A stretch of DNA of 64,000 nucleotides from Epidermidibacterium keratini (GTDB lineage Bacteria > Actinomycetota > Actinomycetes > Mycobacteriales > Antricoccaceae): the NCBI RefSeq assembly GCF_009834025.1, contig NZ_CP047156.1, positions 3,246,067-3,310,066 of the forward strand, written 5' to 3'. Below the pieces are notes generated by a model. That model did not search any database. It saw only the letters and a list, made by a program, of their open reading frames with translations, and had not been told where the DNA came from. Numbering within the stretch: the first letter of the stretch is position 1; the number at the start of each line of letters is the position of its first letter. The position numbers and the translations under genes are program-made. Positions 34,231-42,536 of this stretch are shown in pieces.

Positions 34231-36177
34231 TTAGTCGCTCGCTGTGTCTGTCGCCCTGAGGATTTCGGTGATGCCGCCGGGTCGGGTGATGATCTGGAGG
34301 CCAAGGTCGGGGTTGGTCCAGATGAGGATGGCTCCGCCGTCGCGCATCTTGACCTGCCAGGCGGTGTGGTGTCGCACTCGGTGGTGTTCTCGGCATAGGC
34401 AGGCGAGGTTGGCATCAGCGGTATGCCCGCCAGTGCCGTCGGGGTGGTGTTCACGCGTGTGGTCCAGGTCGGCTTCTCCGCGCGGTCCGACGGCGGGCCG
34501 GGTGCAGTAGGGGAACCGGCACGTTCGGTCGCGTAGCTGCACGCGCCGGCGCATGCGCGCGGTCGGGTTCTTGATCACTGGCCCGAGATCGAGTGGCAGG
34601 TTGGTCAGGTCGTCGGTGACGAGCCGCTGCAGATCCGGCTCGCCCGCGAGTAGGAACAGCAGCACTTGGTAGGGGACGTATCCGAGCCCGTCGATATAGG
34701 CCCGTTCTTCGCGGTCGTACTCCGAGGGGTCTTCACCATCGACGTCGTGCTCGCCGTTGTCGGTTGTCGAGCAGGCCGGGTCGTGGGCGGTCGGGTTGCC
34801 GCTGTTGTCGGTGGTCGAGCAGGTGCGAGCCCCTCCGGGCGAGTACCGGTTGTCGAGACCACTCGCCCCCGTGGGCACGCTCGCGCCTTCGGGCGGGGCG
34901 TGGGCTCCGGTGGCGCCGGGCATGATCCCCGCGCGTAGGCACAGCAGGGTCGCGAGCGGCACGGTCACCGTGAGCAGTGGTTTCGGTGGCGCGGGGGTGG
35001 CCATGCCGAGGGTGGTCATCAGCATGATGATCGCTTCCCAGGCCTGCTGGGCTTGCCCGAACTGCTCGGGATCGATCACCGGATACCCCGTCTGTGGGTC
35101 GGTGAGCACGGGGGTGAGGCCGAGCTGGTCGGCGGCGGCTGGTGCGAGGGCGGCGGGTCCGAACAGCATCGCTTGCAGCACGTCGGCGCGCGTCTGCTCC
35201 GGCGTCCTGGGATCATCCTTGCCGGCGTGCTTGGCGTAGATGTTTAGTGCGTTTTCAATCGCGGTGACGACGGCTGCGGGAAGGTTGGCGTTCATCCACC
35301 GCATCCCGAACAGGTCGCACTCGCTGAACTCCACCCGCCGCGCTGCCATGCCCCGCTCATGATCAGCCTCGGGCTCCGGCGTTCGGGTGGTGTGGCGCTG
35401 CTTCCACCGCCGTAGCCGGTCCTGCAACGCCCTGGTCGTCACCGATCCGCGCCTGCGAAACAACGCAGCGTCGGCGCGGGTGAGCTCGTCGGCATCGAGA
35501 TCCGCGGCGGCGCGCACGATCATCGCCAGCTGGTACTGCGACCAATCACCGTTCTGCGCGCGGTCGAGTGCGTTGGGCATGCACCGCACCATCCGCTGAG
35601 ACTTGCCCAGCATGCCGTGTGCCACCCGCGCATCCACCCGACACGCGGCACTGATCGCGGCGGCGGTGATCTGGCTGCGCGTCACCCAGGAGTCGGAGTT
35701 ATCGCCATCGTCGCGGTCGGCGTGGCGGCGATACCCGCCTGGCGTGGCGTCGTCGGGTAGCTGCTGACCGGCGGTGGCGTGGGCCTCGACGATCGCGCGG
35801 GCCTCCACCGCCGCGACGGTGCCGGTGACGCGCTGGCACATCTCCACCACCTTCACCGCCTGACCATGCCGCGAGGACAACGCGTCGACGTCGTCGGCGT
35901 ACTCGAGGATCTGTGTGGCGAGCGTCCGTAACCGCACCGCCGCCGCGGACCGGCTCAGCGACCGCTCAGCCTCCTCGCGACACTCCTCATCGGAAGCCGG
36001 GGTGAGCTGGACCGGGACGACAACGGTATCGGAGTCCTCGCCCGTCGTGCCTTCGTCGCGTGGGTTGGAATCGCGCTGCTCGACGGGCGCAGATTCGTTA
36101 TGGGGCAAGCGATCTTCACGCAGCAATGACAACAGGTCCTCGACCTGAACGTCATCGCGCAGCCCCCGCCTTCGCAT
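34231..36177 (-). CDS. DUF222 domain / HNH endonuclease signature protein (13E12 family), copy 2
   Basis: A 648-residue close homologue of the protein at 208-2157, in inverted orientation. DUF222 spans roughly residues 80-470; the HNH part has RDRTCRFPYC, ADLDHTREHHPDG and CREHHRVRHH near the C-terminus. Residues about 435-480 are encoded by repeat-derived sequence (CSTTDNSGNPTAHDPACSTT region), longer than in copy 1. ATG at 36177 is preferred over GTG 36183 because TAGCGT at 36184-36189 would be the -10 of a leaderless message. It interrupts the adnB-nudC synteny. Confidence 0.9.
   Translation of the reverse strand: MRRRGLRDDVQVEDLLSLLREDRLPHNESAPVEQRDSNPRDEGTTGEDSDTVVVPVQLTPASDEECREEAERSLSRSAAAVRLRTLATQILEYADDVDALSSRHGQAVKVVEMCQRVTGTVAAVEARAIVEAHATAGQQLPDDATPGGYRRHADRDDGDNSDSWVTRSQITAAAISAACRVDARVAHGMLGKSQRMVRCMPNALDRAQNGDWSQYQLAMIVRAAADLDADELTRADAALFRRRGSVTTRALQDRLRRWKQRHTTRTPEPEADHERGMAARRVEFSECDLFGMRWMNANLPAAVVTAIENALNIYAKHAGKDDPRTPEQTRADVLQAMLFGPAALAPAAADQLGLTPVLTDPQTGYPVIDPEQFGQAQQAWEAIIMLMTTLGMATPAPPKPLLTVTVPLATLLCLRAGIMPGATGAHAPPEGASVPTGASGLDNRYSPGGARTCSTTDNSGNPTAHDPACSTTDNGEHDVDGEDPSEYDREERAYIDGLGYVPYQVLLFLLAGEPDLQRLVTDDLTNLPLDLGPVIKNPTARMRRRVQLRDRTCRFPYCTRPAVGPRGEADLDHTREHHPDGTGGHTADANLACLCREHHRVRHHTAWQVKMRDGGAILIWTNPDLGLQIITRPGGITEILRATDTASD
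34811..34866 (-). repeat. Palindromic repeat unit inside DUF222 copy 2
   Basis: On the plus strand GGTGGTCGAGCAGGTGCGAG at 34811 runs to CCGGTTGTCGAGACCACTCG near 34846-34865. The unit equals the intergenic form and is translated in frame. A second half unit, GGTTGTCGAGCAGGCCGGGT, starts at 34762. Confidence 0.7.
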
Positions 36178-36183
36178 ACCCAC

Positions 36184-36300
36184 ACGCTACAACTAGGCCC
36201 AGACATGCCCTCCCGAAAACCACCCTAGAACGGCCGTTTTCGCACATATAGCGAGCGTGTTTACCACATCGTTACGAACCGATGCGACCAGCACGGCTCA
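36184..36300 (-). promoter_or_regulatory. Conserved leader/promoter of DUF222 cassette 2
   Basis: Read on the minus strand this holds CGGTTCGTAACGATGTGG, GCTATATGTGCGAAAACGG and, at 36189-36184, TAGCGT just before the start codon. All three blocks match the leader of copy 1 at 100-200, supporting common descent of the two cassettes including their promoters. Confidence 0.6.
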
Positions 36301-36322
36301 AGTTCCCTTACATGCTTGCGAA

Positions 36323-36528
36323 GTGGTCTCGACAATCGCTCAGTCGCTGGCGCTCCTTCGCTGCTCAACCACCGAAAGGGGGAGGTGGTTTCGAGGTCTC
36401 GAGGTCTCGACAACCGGCCTCGTTCCTCGGCCTGCTCGACCCACCGCAACCGGCCTCGTTCCTCGGCCTGCTCGACCCACGCGGACGTTCACTCGTCTAG
36501 CGGCTCGCTCACTGCTCGACCACCGAGA
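36323..36528. repeat. Complex of palindromic repeat fragments with an internal tandem duplication
   Basis: GTGGTCTCGACAATCGCTCA (36323) and CTGCTCGACCACCGAGAAGG (36512) bound the stretch. In the middle CCGGCCTCGTTCCTCGGCCT followed by GCTCGACCCA occurs twice in tandem, at about 36414 and 36450. No gene is present; the region lies between the DUF222 leader and the stop of the hydrolase gene. Confidence 0.7.
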
Positions 36529-36534
36529 AGGGGT

Positions 36535-37395
36535 TTAGGGGGTTGCTATGCGGGAGGCGATGGCGTTGGCGAGGGGTTCGGGGGCGCGTTCGGGAATCCA
36601 GTGGCTGATGCCCTCGAGTACGACGAACTCGTAGTCGGCATCGACATACTGCTCGCACGCCTCTGCGCCGACGCGGCCCAACGCCCGATCGTTGTCGCTC
36701 CAGACATACGTCGTCGGCACCGTGACAACCGGCGTCTTGGCGCTGCCCGGATGCATCGCCCGATAGTAGTTCAACGCCGCAGTCAGCGCCCCCGGCTCCT
36801 GCAGGCGCGCAACGTAGTAGTCGATGAGCTCAGGCGGCACGTCATCGAGTGCCTCGCGCAGTCGCCGGCCGTCGTCGGCGAGCAGCCCCTCCTCGGCCTC
36901 GCCAACTTTCCAGAAATACTTGATGTACTCGGCGCGCTCGGCCTGGTCCGAATCGTGCTTGTACGCATCGGCGTACGCCGCCGGATGGGGGACCGAGACC
37001 GCGGTAAGCGTCCGCACCGCGTCGGGGTAACGCGCCGCGGTGACCCAGGCGATGTGCGATCCCCAGTCGTGCCCGACCAGGTTGACCTCCTGATGCCCAA
37101 GCGCACGAGCGACCGCGATCGCGTCCTCGGCAAGGATGTCGTCGCGGTAGAGCTCGGTCGGCTCCGGACGCGCGCCCGGGCTGTAGCCGCGCTGGTCAAA
37201 TGCGATGGTCTTGATCCCGCGGTCTGCCAACAACTCAGCAATCTCGCGGAAGCTTTGCGCGCCCTGCGGGAATCCGTGCAGCGCGAGTACGACGGGGCCG
37301 TCATCCGGCCCGCTCGTCCAGACGTCAAATGTCAGATCGCCCGCATCGCCGCGATTAACGGTGACCTGCGAGGGGGACCAGTGAGAGTCAGCCAT
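36535..37395 (-). CDS. Alpha/beta hydrolase, epoxide hydrolase-like
   Basis: A 286-residue alpha/beta hydrolase. LALHGFPQGAQSF has the HGxP oxyanion motif, the nucleophile is the Asp of LVGHDWGS, and the histidine is in GISHWIPERAP; an aspartate nucleophile with HGxP is typical of epoxide hydrolases and haloalkane dehalogenases. Tyrosines in the cap (DYYVARLQ, ALNYYRAM) fit the epoxide hydrolase assignment. The gene sits in the segment that interrupts mycobacterial synteny. Confidence 0.82.
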   Translation of the reverse strand: MADSHWSPSQVTVNRGDAGDLTFDVWTSGPDDGPVVLALHGFPQGAQSFREIAELLADRGIKTIAFDQRGYSPGARPEPTELYRDDILAEDAIAVARALGHQEVNLVGHDWGSHIAWVTAARYPDAVRTLTAVSVPHPAAYADAYKHDSDQAERAEYIKYFWKVGEAEEGLLADDGRRLREALDDVPPELIDYYVARLQEPGALTAALNYYRAMHPGSAKTPVVTVPTTYVWSDNDRALGRVGAEACEQYVDADYEFVVLEGISHWIPERAPEPLANAIASRIATP

Positions 37396-37547
37396 GAAGT
37401 CACGCTACCCGCGGGCCGCCACGCGCCATGAAATGCCTGTCTCACACGGTGCCCCGCTAACGATGTTGCGACCGATCCACGGCTAGCCTTGGAGCAGGCT
37501 CTCTGCCCCCGGGCCAGACGACCGGCATACGACGGAGGCGATCGGGC

Positions 37548-38594
37548 GTGACGCAACCCCAGGCACCTGGTTGGTACCAGGACCCCATGGGCCGCCCCGG
37601 CGATGCCCGCTGGTGGGACGGTGCTGGCTGGACCGAGGCACACACGCCGCGCGAGACGACCGCGGACGACCCTCAGTTCGCCCATCTCGATGCCTCATCC
37701 ACGATCACCAGCGGGACCGGCGCGCACACCGTCACCTCACCCGGCGGCATGAACGAGTACGAGGTTTACGTTCCGCCTCCGGGAAGCAACTGGCAGCAGC
37801 CTCCGCCGTACGACGCCCCACAGCTGGCGCAAGGGTCCCAAGATCCCAGTGCCCCAGGCGATCCAGACAGTACGGCGAAACCCTCGATCTTCACCCGCGC
37901 CGCCCTCGACACGCCGACCGGCAGCCAACGCACGATGCTCTGGTGGGGCCTCGGCGGACTTGGCGTGGTGGCGCTGATCGTCGTACTCCTCGTCGCCACC
38001 GGCGTGTTCCGCGCTGGCGACCCCGACCCGACCGCCGGACCCGGCACCTATAACTCCAGCCCGTCACAGTCCCAGCAAGCCGGAGTCCGCGTCGTCGACA
38101 AGGCCGCAGGCATCAGCTACGACTATCTCGGCGAAGGCTGGCAGGATTACAACCTCGGCACCCTTGCTGAAAACCAGGAAGTCGTCGGGCAATACATCGT
38201 GACGCAGCCGAAGATCCCCTCCGGGGGAGAGTTCATCGCCCAGGTCACCTCGGGCCTGCTCGCCACCCAGTTCGGCTCTCCCTCGCCGGAGCAGTTTGCG
38301 GCCACCCTGCAAGAGGTGGAGATGTCGGTGCGCGGCAACTACTACCCGCAGCCCAACGAAGCGACCAACGTTGCCGAAGAGCAGATCCAGATCGACGGAG
38401 CCCCGGCGTACCGCCGATCCTTTGACCTGGAATGGAACGTCGAGGGCTACGACTCCACGGGGGAGCGGGTCGTGCTGCTGCTGATCGACACCGGCAAGAG
38501 CGCGCCGGTCTTCTTCTACTGCTCGTTCCCCAACACGCACGCCGAGCTCTACCCGCTCATCGACCAGGTCATTGCCTCCATCACCGTCGACTGA
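37548..38594 (+). CDS. DUF2510 domain membrane protein
   Basis: A 348-residue protein. The N-terminus APGWYQDPMGRPGDARWWDG is the DUF2510 motif, a short tryptophan-rich module frequent in actinobacterial membrane proteins. A proline-rich stretch leads to one membrane helix (GGLGVVALIVVLLVATGVF, about residues 143-161) and an exported domain of about 180 residues. No catalytic motif is visible. GTG at 37548 follows GGAGG at eight bases. Confidence 0.8.
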   Translation: MTQPQAPGWYQDPMGRPGDARWWDGAGWTEAHTPRETTADDPQFAHLDASSTITSGTGAHTVTSPGGMNEYEVYVPPPGSNWQQPPPYDAPQLAQGSQDPSAPGDPDSTAKPSIFTRAALDTPTGSQRTMLWWGLGGLGVVALIVVLLVATGVFRAGDPDPTAGPGTYNSSPSQSQQAGVRVVDKAAGISYDYLGEGWQDYNLGTLAENQEVVGQYIVTQPKIPSGGEFIAQVTSGLLATQFGSPSPEQFAATLQEVEMSVRGNYYPQPNEATNVAEEQIQIDGAPAYRRSFDLEWNVEGYDSTGERVVLLLIDTGKSAPVFFYCSFPNTHAELYPLIDQVIASITVD

Positions 38595-38651
38595 CCAGAT
38601 CCCGGTGCCGCCGACGGCGCCAGTCGCGCACTCACCGGTACTGTCGGGGAC

Positions 38652-39938
38652 GTGATCGCCGAGTATCCCCTCCATCGAATGCGCCTGAAGAACGGATTGC
38701 GCGTCGTCCTCTCGCCGGATCCCGGTAGCGCGGCCGTCGGCGTGAGTGTCCACTACGACGTCGGAATGCGCTCAGAACCCAAGGGCCGCACCGGATTCGC
38801 CCACCTCTTCGAGCACCTGATGTTCGAAGGCTCGGAGTCCGTGCCGACCCACGAGCACGCCAAGCTGATCCAAGGGGTCGGCGGGAGCTTCAACGGCTCG
38901 ACGCACCCGGACTACACCGAGTACCACGAGATCATTCCGCCGTACGCCCTCGAACGCACCCTCTTCGTCGAGGCCGACCGGATGCGCGCGCCCTTGCTCA
39001 CCGAACAGACGCTGCGCAACCAGATCGACGTGGTCAAGGAGGAGATCCGGGTCAACGTGCTCAACCGGCCGTACGGCGGGTTCCCGTGGCTGGCCCTCCC
39101 TCCGGTGCTGTTCGAGACCTTCGCCAACACCCACAACGGGTACGGCGACTTCGTCGACCTCGAGACCGCAACGGTCGCCGACGCCCGCGAGTTCTTCGAC
39201 ACCTACTACGCCCCAGGCAATGCCGTGCTCACGATCGTCGGCGATTTCGACCTGGCCGAAGCAAAGCGCCTGGTGCGCAAGCACTTCTCTGACATCCCGG
39301 CCCGCACCGTCCCGAAGCGTCCGGACTTCAACGAGCCGCGACGCACCAAGCCGGCACACGGCAGCGTGAGCGACGAGCACGCGCCGATGCCCTCGACCGC
39401 ACTCGGCTGGCAGAGCCCCGATCCCATCGGGGATCTGCGGCGTTATCTCGCCACCGTCGTGTTGTGCGACGTCCTCTACGACGGCGAGTCTTCGCGGCTG
39501 CACCGTGAGATCGTCCTCGAGCGCGAACTCGCCACGAGCGCCTTCGCGTACGCCGGGACGTTCGGCGACCCGTTCGACCAGCGCGGCTCCAACACGGTGA
39601 CCGTGCAGTTCTACCACCCGCGACGCGAGACGCGAGACGAGACGATCGGCGTCATAGACGACATCCTCGCCGACCTCGCCACCAACGGTCCGACCGAGGA
39701 AGAGCTCGCCCGGGTGACGACGCGCATCCGCGCCGGCCTGCTGCGCGAGAACGACTCGACGATGGAGCGCGCCCTGCGCATGGGAACCCTCGAGCTGCTC
39801 TGGGGCAAACCCCAGCTGATCAGCGAGCTTCCGGACCGCCTCGCCGAGGTCGACGCGAAGGCGGTCGCGCGCGCCGCGGCCGACCTGACGCCCGACTCCC
39901 GCGCGGTCGTCGCGCTGGACCCGAAGGAGAGCCGGTGA
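38652..39938 (+). CDS. M16 family zinc protease, active subunit
   Basis: A 428-residue M16B peptidase. The inverted zinc motif HLFEH (HxxEH, in GFAHLFEHLMFEG near residue 54) and the distal Glu in VVKEEIRVN near 131 are intact. With the next gene it forms the active/inactive pair typical of bacterial M16B proteases, which cleave short or unfolded peptides in a closed chamber. GTG at 38652 has TACTGT eight bases upstream, compatible with leaderless transcription. The next gene overlaps by four bases. Confidence 0.9.
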   Translation: MIAEYPLHRMRLKNGLRVVLSPDPGSAAVGVSVHYDVGMRSEPKGRTGFAHLFEHLMFEGSESVPTHEHAKLIQGVGGSFNGSTHPDYTEYHEIIPPYALERTLFVEADRMRAPLLTEQTLRNQIDVVKEEIRVNVLNRPYGGFPWLALPPVLFETFANTHNGYGDFVDLETATVADAREFFDTYYAPGNAVLTIVGDFDLAEAKRLVRKHFSDIPARTVPKRPDFNEPRRTKPAHGSVSDEHAPMPSTALGWQSPDPIGDLRRYLATVVLCDVLYDGESSRLHREIVLERELATSAFAYAGTFGDPFDQRGSNTVTVQFYHPRRETRDETIGVIDDILADLATNGPTEEELARVTTRIRAGLLRENDSTMERALRMGTLELLWGKPQLISELPDRLAEVDAKAVARAAADLTPDSRAVVALDPKESR

Positions 39939-41284
39939 GCACCACCGAACGCACGCTGCCCCCGCTTGCCACGCCGACCGCCCCGCGGCGGCCGCGGATC
40001 CACCGCCGCACCCTGCCCAACGGTCTGCGCGCCGTCGCCATCGCGAAGAACGACACGCCCATTGTCGAGTTCCGCCTCCGCATCCCGTCGGCGGTCACGA
40101 CCGACAGCCTGCTGGCGAAGAGCTCGCTGCTGACGGCGACCATGACCGCCGGCACCGCCAGCCGCGACCGTCACGAGCTGGAACAGCAGCTCGGACTGCT
40201 CGGCGGCGACCTCAACGTGGGCCACGACGCCGACAAGCTGACGATCGGCGGCAGCGCGCTGTCGGACCGGCTCGCCGACTACCTCGCCCTCGTCGCCGAG
40301 ATCGTCGCGACGGCCAGCTATCCCACCGGCGACGTCGATCGCGAACGCGCTCGTCTCGGTGAGCAGCTGCAGGTCGCCAACGCCTCAGCCGGCACCATGG
40401 CCGCCAAGGCGCTGGCTGCGAAGCTCTACGGCACGCACCGCTACGCCCGGGTGCTGCCCGAGGCGTCCGATGTCGCCGCGGCAAAGGCGGCCGGCGTGCG
40501 CTCGCTGCACCGCTCGCGGGTGCTGCCCTCGGACGCGGTCGTCGTACTCGTCGGCGACATCCAGCCGGCCAAGGCGCTCGATGCCCTCGAGCGGGCGTTT
40601 GCGACATGGGAGGGTACGGCGCCCGCCGGGCCATCCCCGAAGAACCCGTTTGCCGGACGCGCCGATGCCGCGCACGCCCTGTCGGTGGTCAACCGGCCGG
40701 GCTCGGTGCAGTCGGCGATCCGGGTGGGGCTGCCCAGTGTCGGCCGTGACGACGACGAGTACGCCGCAGCACGGGTCGCCAACATGCTCTTCGGCGGCTA
40801 CTTCTCCTCCCGGCTGGTGGCCAACCTGCGCGAGGACAAGGGCTACACCTACACGCCGCGCTCGGCCATGAGCCTGCAGGACGAGGCCGCCGTACTGACC
40901 ATCAACGCCGACGTCTCCACCGACGTCACGGCTGCCGCGGTCAACGAGATCCGTTACGAGCTAGGAAAAATCGCCACGACCGACGTCACGGCCGAAGAGC
41001 TGGAGAACGCCCGCCAGTACCTCATCGGCGGCGGCCTGCTCGGTCTGTCGACGCAGGGCGGGCTGGCCAGCACGGCGGCCAGCCTCGAGTACGCCGGGGT
41101 CGGGCTGGAGTTCCTGTGGGAGCACCAGCGCGCACTGGCGAAGGTGAGCGGCGACGATGTCCGCGCGGCCGCGGAGCGGCTGATGAACCCGACCCTTGGC
41201 CGCTACGTCGTCGTCGGTGACGCCGAGCTGATCGAGCCGCAGCTCGACTCGCTTGGCGACACCGAACGGGTGGCGGTGGCCTAA
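39935..41284 (+). CDS. M16 family protein, substrate-binding (inactive) subunit
   Basis: A 449-residue M16 homologue without an HxxEH motif, so not a protease by itself. The C-terminal half holds the conserved Arg/Tyr region (LREDKGYTYTPRSAM), which in M16B pairs completes the active site of the partner. The GTG start overlaps the stop of the active subunit, and the NudC gene follows after three bases, indicating one transcript. Confidence 0.88.
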   Translation: MSTTERTLPPLATPTAPRRPRIHRRTLPNGLRAVAIAKNDTPIVEFRLRIPSAVTTDSLLAKSSLLTATMTAGTASRDRHELEQQLGLLGGDLNVGHDADKLTIGGSALSDRLADYLALVAEIVATASYPTGDVDRERARLGEQLQVANASAGTMAAKALAAKLYGTHRYARVLPEASDVAAAKAAGVRSLHRSRVLPSDAVVVLVGDIQPAKALDALERAFATWEGTAPAGPSPKNPFAGRADAAHALSVVNRPGSVQSAIRVGLPSVGRDDDEYAAARVANMLFGGYFSSRLVANLREDKGYTYTPRSAMSLQDEAAVLTINADVSTDVTAAAVNEIRYELGKIATTDVTAEELENARQYLIGGGLLGLSTQGGLASTAASLEYAGVGLEFLWEHQRALAKVSGDDVRAAAERLMNPTLGRYVVVGDAELIEPQLDSLGDTERVAVA

Positions 41285-41287
41285 GCG

Positions 41288-42196
41288 ATGCCTGTCGTCG
41301 AACCGCTTTTCGGGATCTTCGAGCACGACCGCGATGCCCTGCACCGCGGCGACGAGTCATGGCTGGATGACGCCTGGACTCGAGCGCGCGTGCTCGTCGT
41401 CAACGACCGCCACGAGGTGCCAATCGAGGAGGGCAGCGACGGACCGGTGTTGCAATGGCGCACCCCTGACTCAGTGGGCGAGGGCCAGCGCAAGATCTTC
41501 CTCGGCGTACTCGGCGATATACCGCTGTTCAGCGTCCAGGGTCGCCGCGACATCAAGGCCGACTACTGGTCCGGCCTTCGCGACATCGGTGCCGACCTCA
41601 CCCCCGGCGACCGCGGGCTCGCCGTCGAGGCGGTCGCGCTCTGGCAGTGGCACGACCGGCATGTGCACTGCTCGGTGTGCGGCGCCGAGACCGAGTTCCG
41701 CCAAGCAGGGTGGTCGACGCAGTGCCCGTCGTGCGGCGCGCAGCACTTCCCGCGCACCGACCCCGCGGTCATCATGCTGGTCCACGACGGCGGCGACCGC
41801 TGCGTGCTGGGCCGTCAGCCGTCCTGGCCCGAAGGCCGGTTTTCGATCCTGGCCGGATTTGTCGAGCCGGGGGAGTCCCTGGAGGCCGCCGTCGCCCGCG
41901 AGGTCGAGGAAGAGGTCGGGATCAAGGCCAGCGACATCCAGTACGTCGGATCGCAGCCGTGGCCATTCCCGGCCTCGATCATGCTCGGCTTCACCGCACG
42001 CGCCGACGGTGCGAGCGAGCTGGTGCTCGCCGATGGCGAGATCGCCGAGGCGCGCTGGTTTACCCGCGACGAGGTCAAGGGACTCTTCGGCTGGGGTGAT
42101 CGGGAGGCGTCGGCACCCGGCGCTCGGTCAATGCCTGGCGCGATCTCGATCGCCCACCACATCATCAAAGCGTGGGCCGACGGCCACCTGAGCTAA
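41288..42196 (+). CDS. nudC: NADH pyrophosphatase / NAD-cap hydrolase NudC
   Basis: A 302-residue Nudix hydrolase that splits NADH and removes NAD caps from RNA. The zinc ribbon has CSVC (about residue 131) and CPSC (about 148). The Nudix box GFVEPGESLEAAVAREVEEE ends in VG, and the diagnostic NudC motif SQPWPFPxS is present as SQPWPFPAS. Length and layout are normal. It follows the M16 pair here; in M. tuberculosis Rv3199c holds the same place next to the glutaredoxin gene. Confidence 0.95.
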   Translation: MPVVEPLFGIFEHDRDALHRGDESWLDDAWTRARVLVVNDRHEVPIEEGSDGPVLQWRTPDSVGEGQRKIFLGVLGDIPLFSVQGRRDIKADYWSGLRDIGADLTPGDRGLAVEAVALWQWHDRHVHCSVCGAETEFRQAGWSTQCPSCGAQHFPRTDPAVIMLVHDGGDRCVLGRQPSWPEGRFSILAGFVEPGESLEAAVAREVEEEVGIKASDIQYVGSQPWPFPASIMLGFTARADGASELVLADGEIAEARWFTRDEVKGLFGWGDREASAPGARSMPGAISIAHHIIKAWADGHLS

Positions 42197-42201
42197 AACA
42201 G

Positions 42202-42465
42202 CTAGCGGGCGCTGCCTGCGAGCTGAGTCTGGACCTCATCGACGCTGGGGTTGGTCAGCGACGACCCGTCGGCAAACACCAGCGTGGGTACGACGCGGTT
42301 GCCGTTGTTGAGCGACTTCACCAGCTCGCCGGCCTCCGGGTCACGATCGACGTCGACCTCGGCGTACTCGATGCCGGCGCTATTGAGGTCTGCGCGCAGC
42401 GACGTGCAGAACGGGCACCACGTGGTGCTGTACATCGTGATTGCGGGCTGCTCGGAAGTTGCCAT
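42202..42465 (-). CDS. Mycoredoxin-type glutaredoxin
   Basis: An 87-residue glutaredoxin fold protein. The active site is WCPFC (residues 16-20), with the cis-proline in VVPTLVF. Position opposite nudC and before uvrD2 equals that of Mrx1 (Rv3198A), which reduces mycothiol mixed disulfides; mycobacterial Mrx1 has a different middle pair, so functional identity is inferred from context. ATG at 42465 diverges from uvrD2, 71 bases apart. Confidence 0.88.
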   Translation of the reverse strand: MATSEQPAITMYSTTWCPFCTSLRADLNSAGIEYAEVDVDRDPEAGELVKSLNNGNRVVPTLVFADGSSLTNPSVDEVQTQLAGSAR

Positions 42466-42536
42466 ACCTCACCCTAATCCGCCGGCGGATATCCGGCCGC
42501 GCGGCAGGTGTCGCCGAGGAATGCAACCATGGAGCG

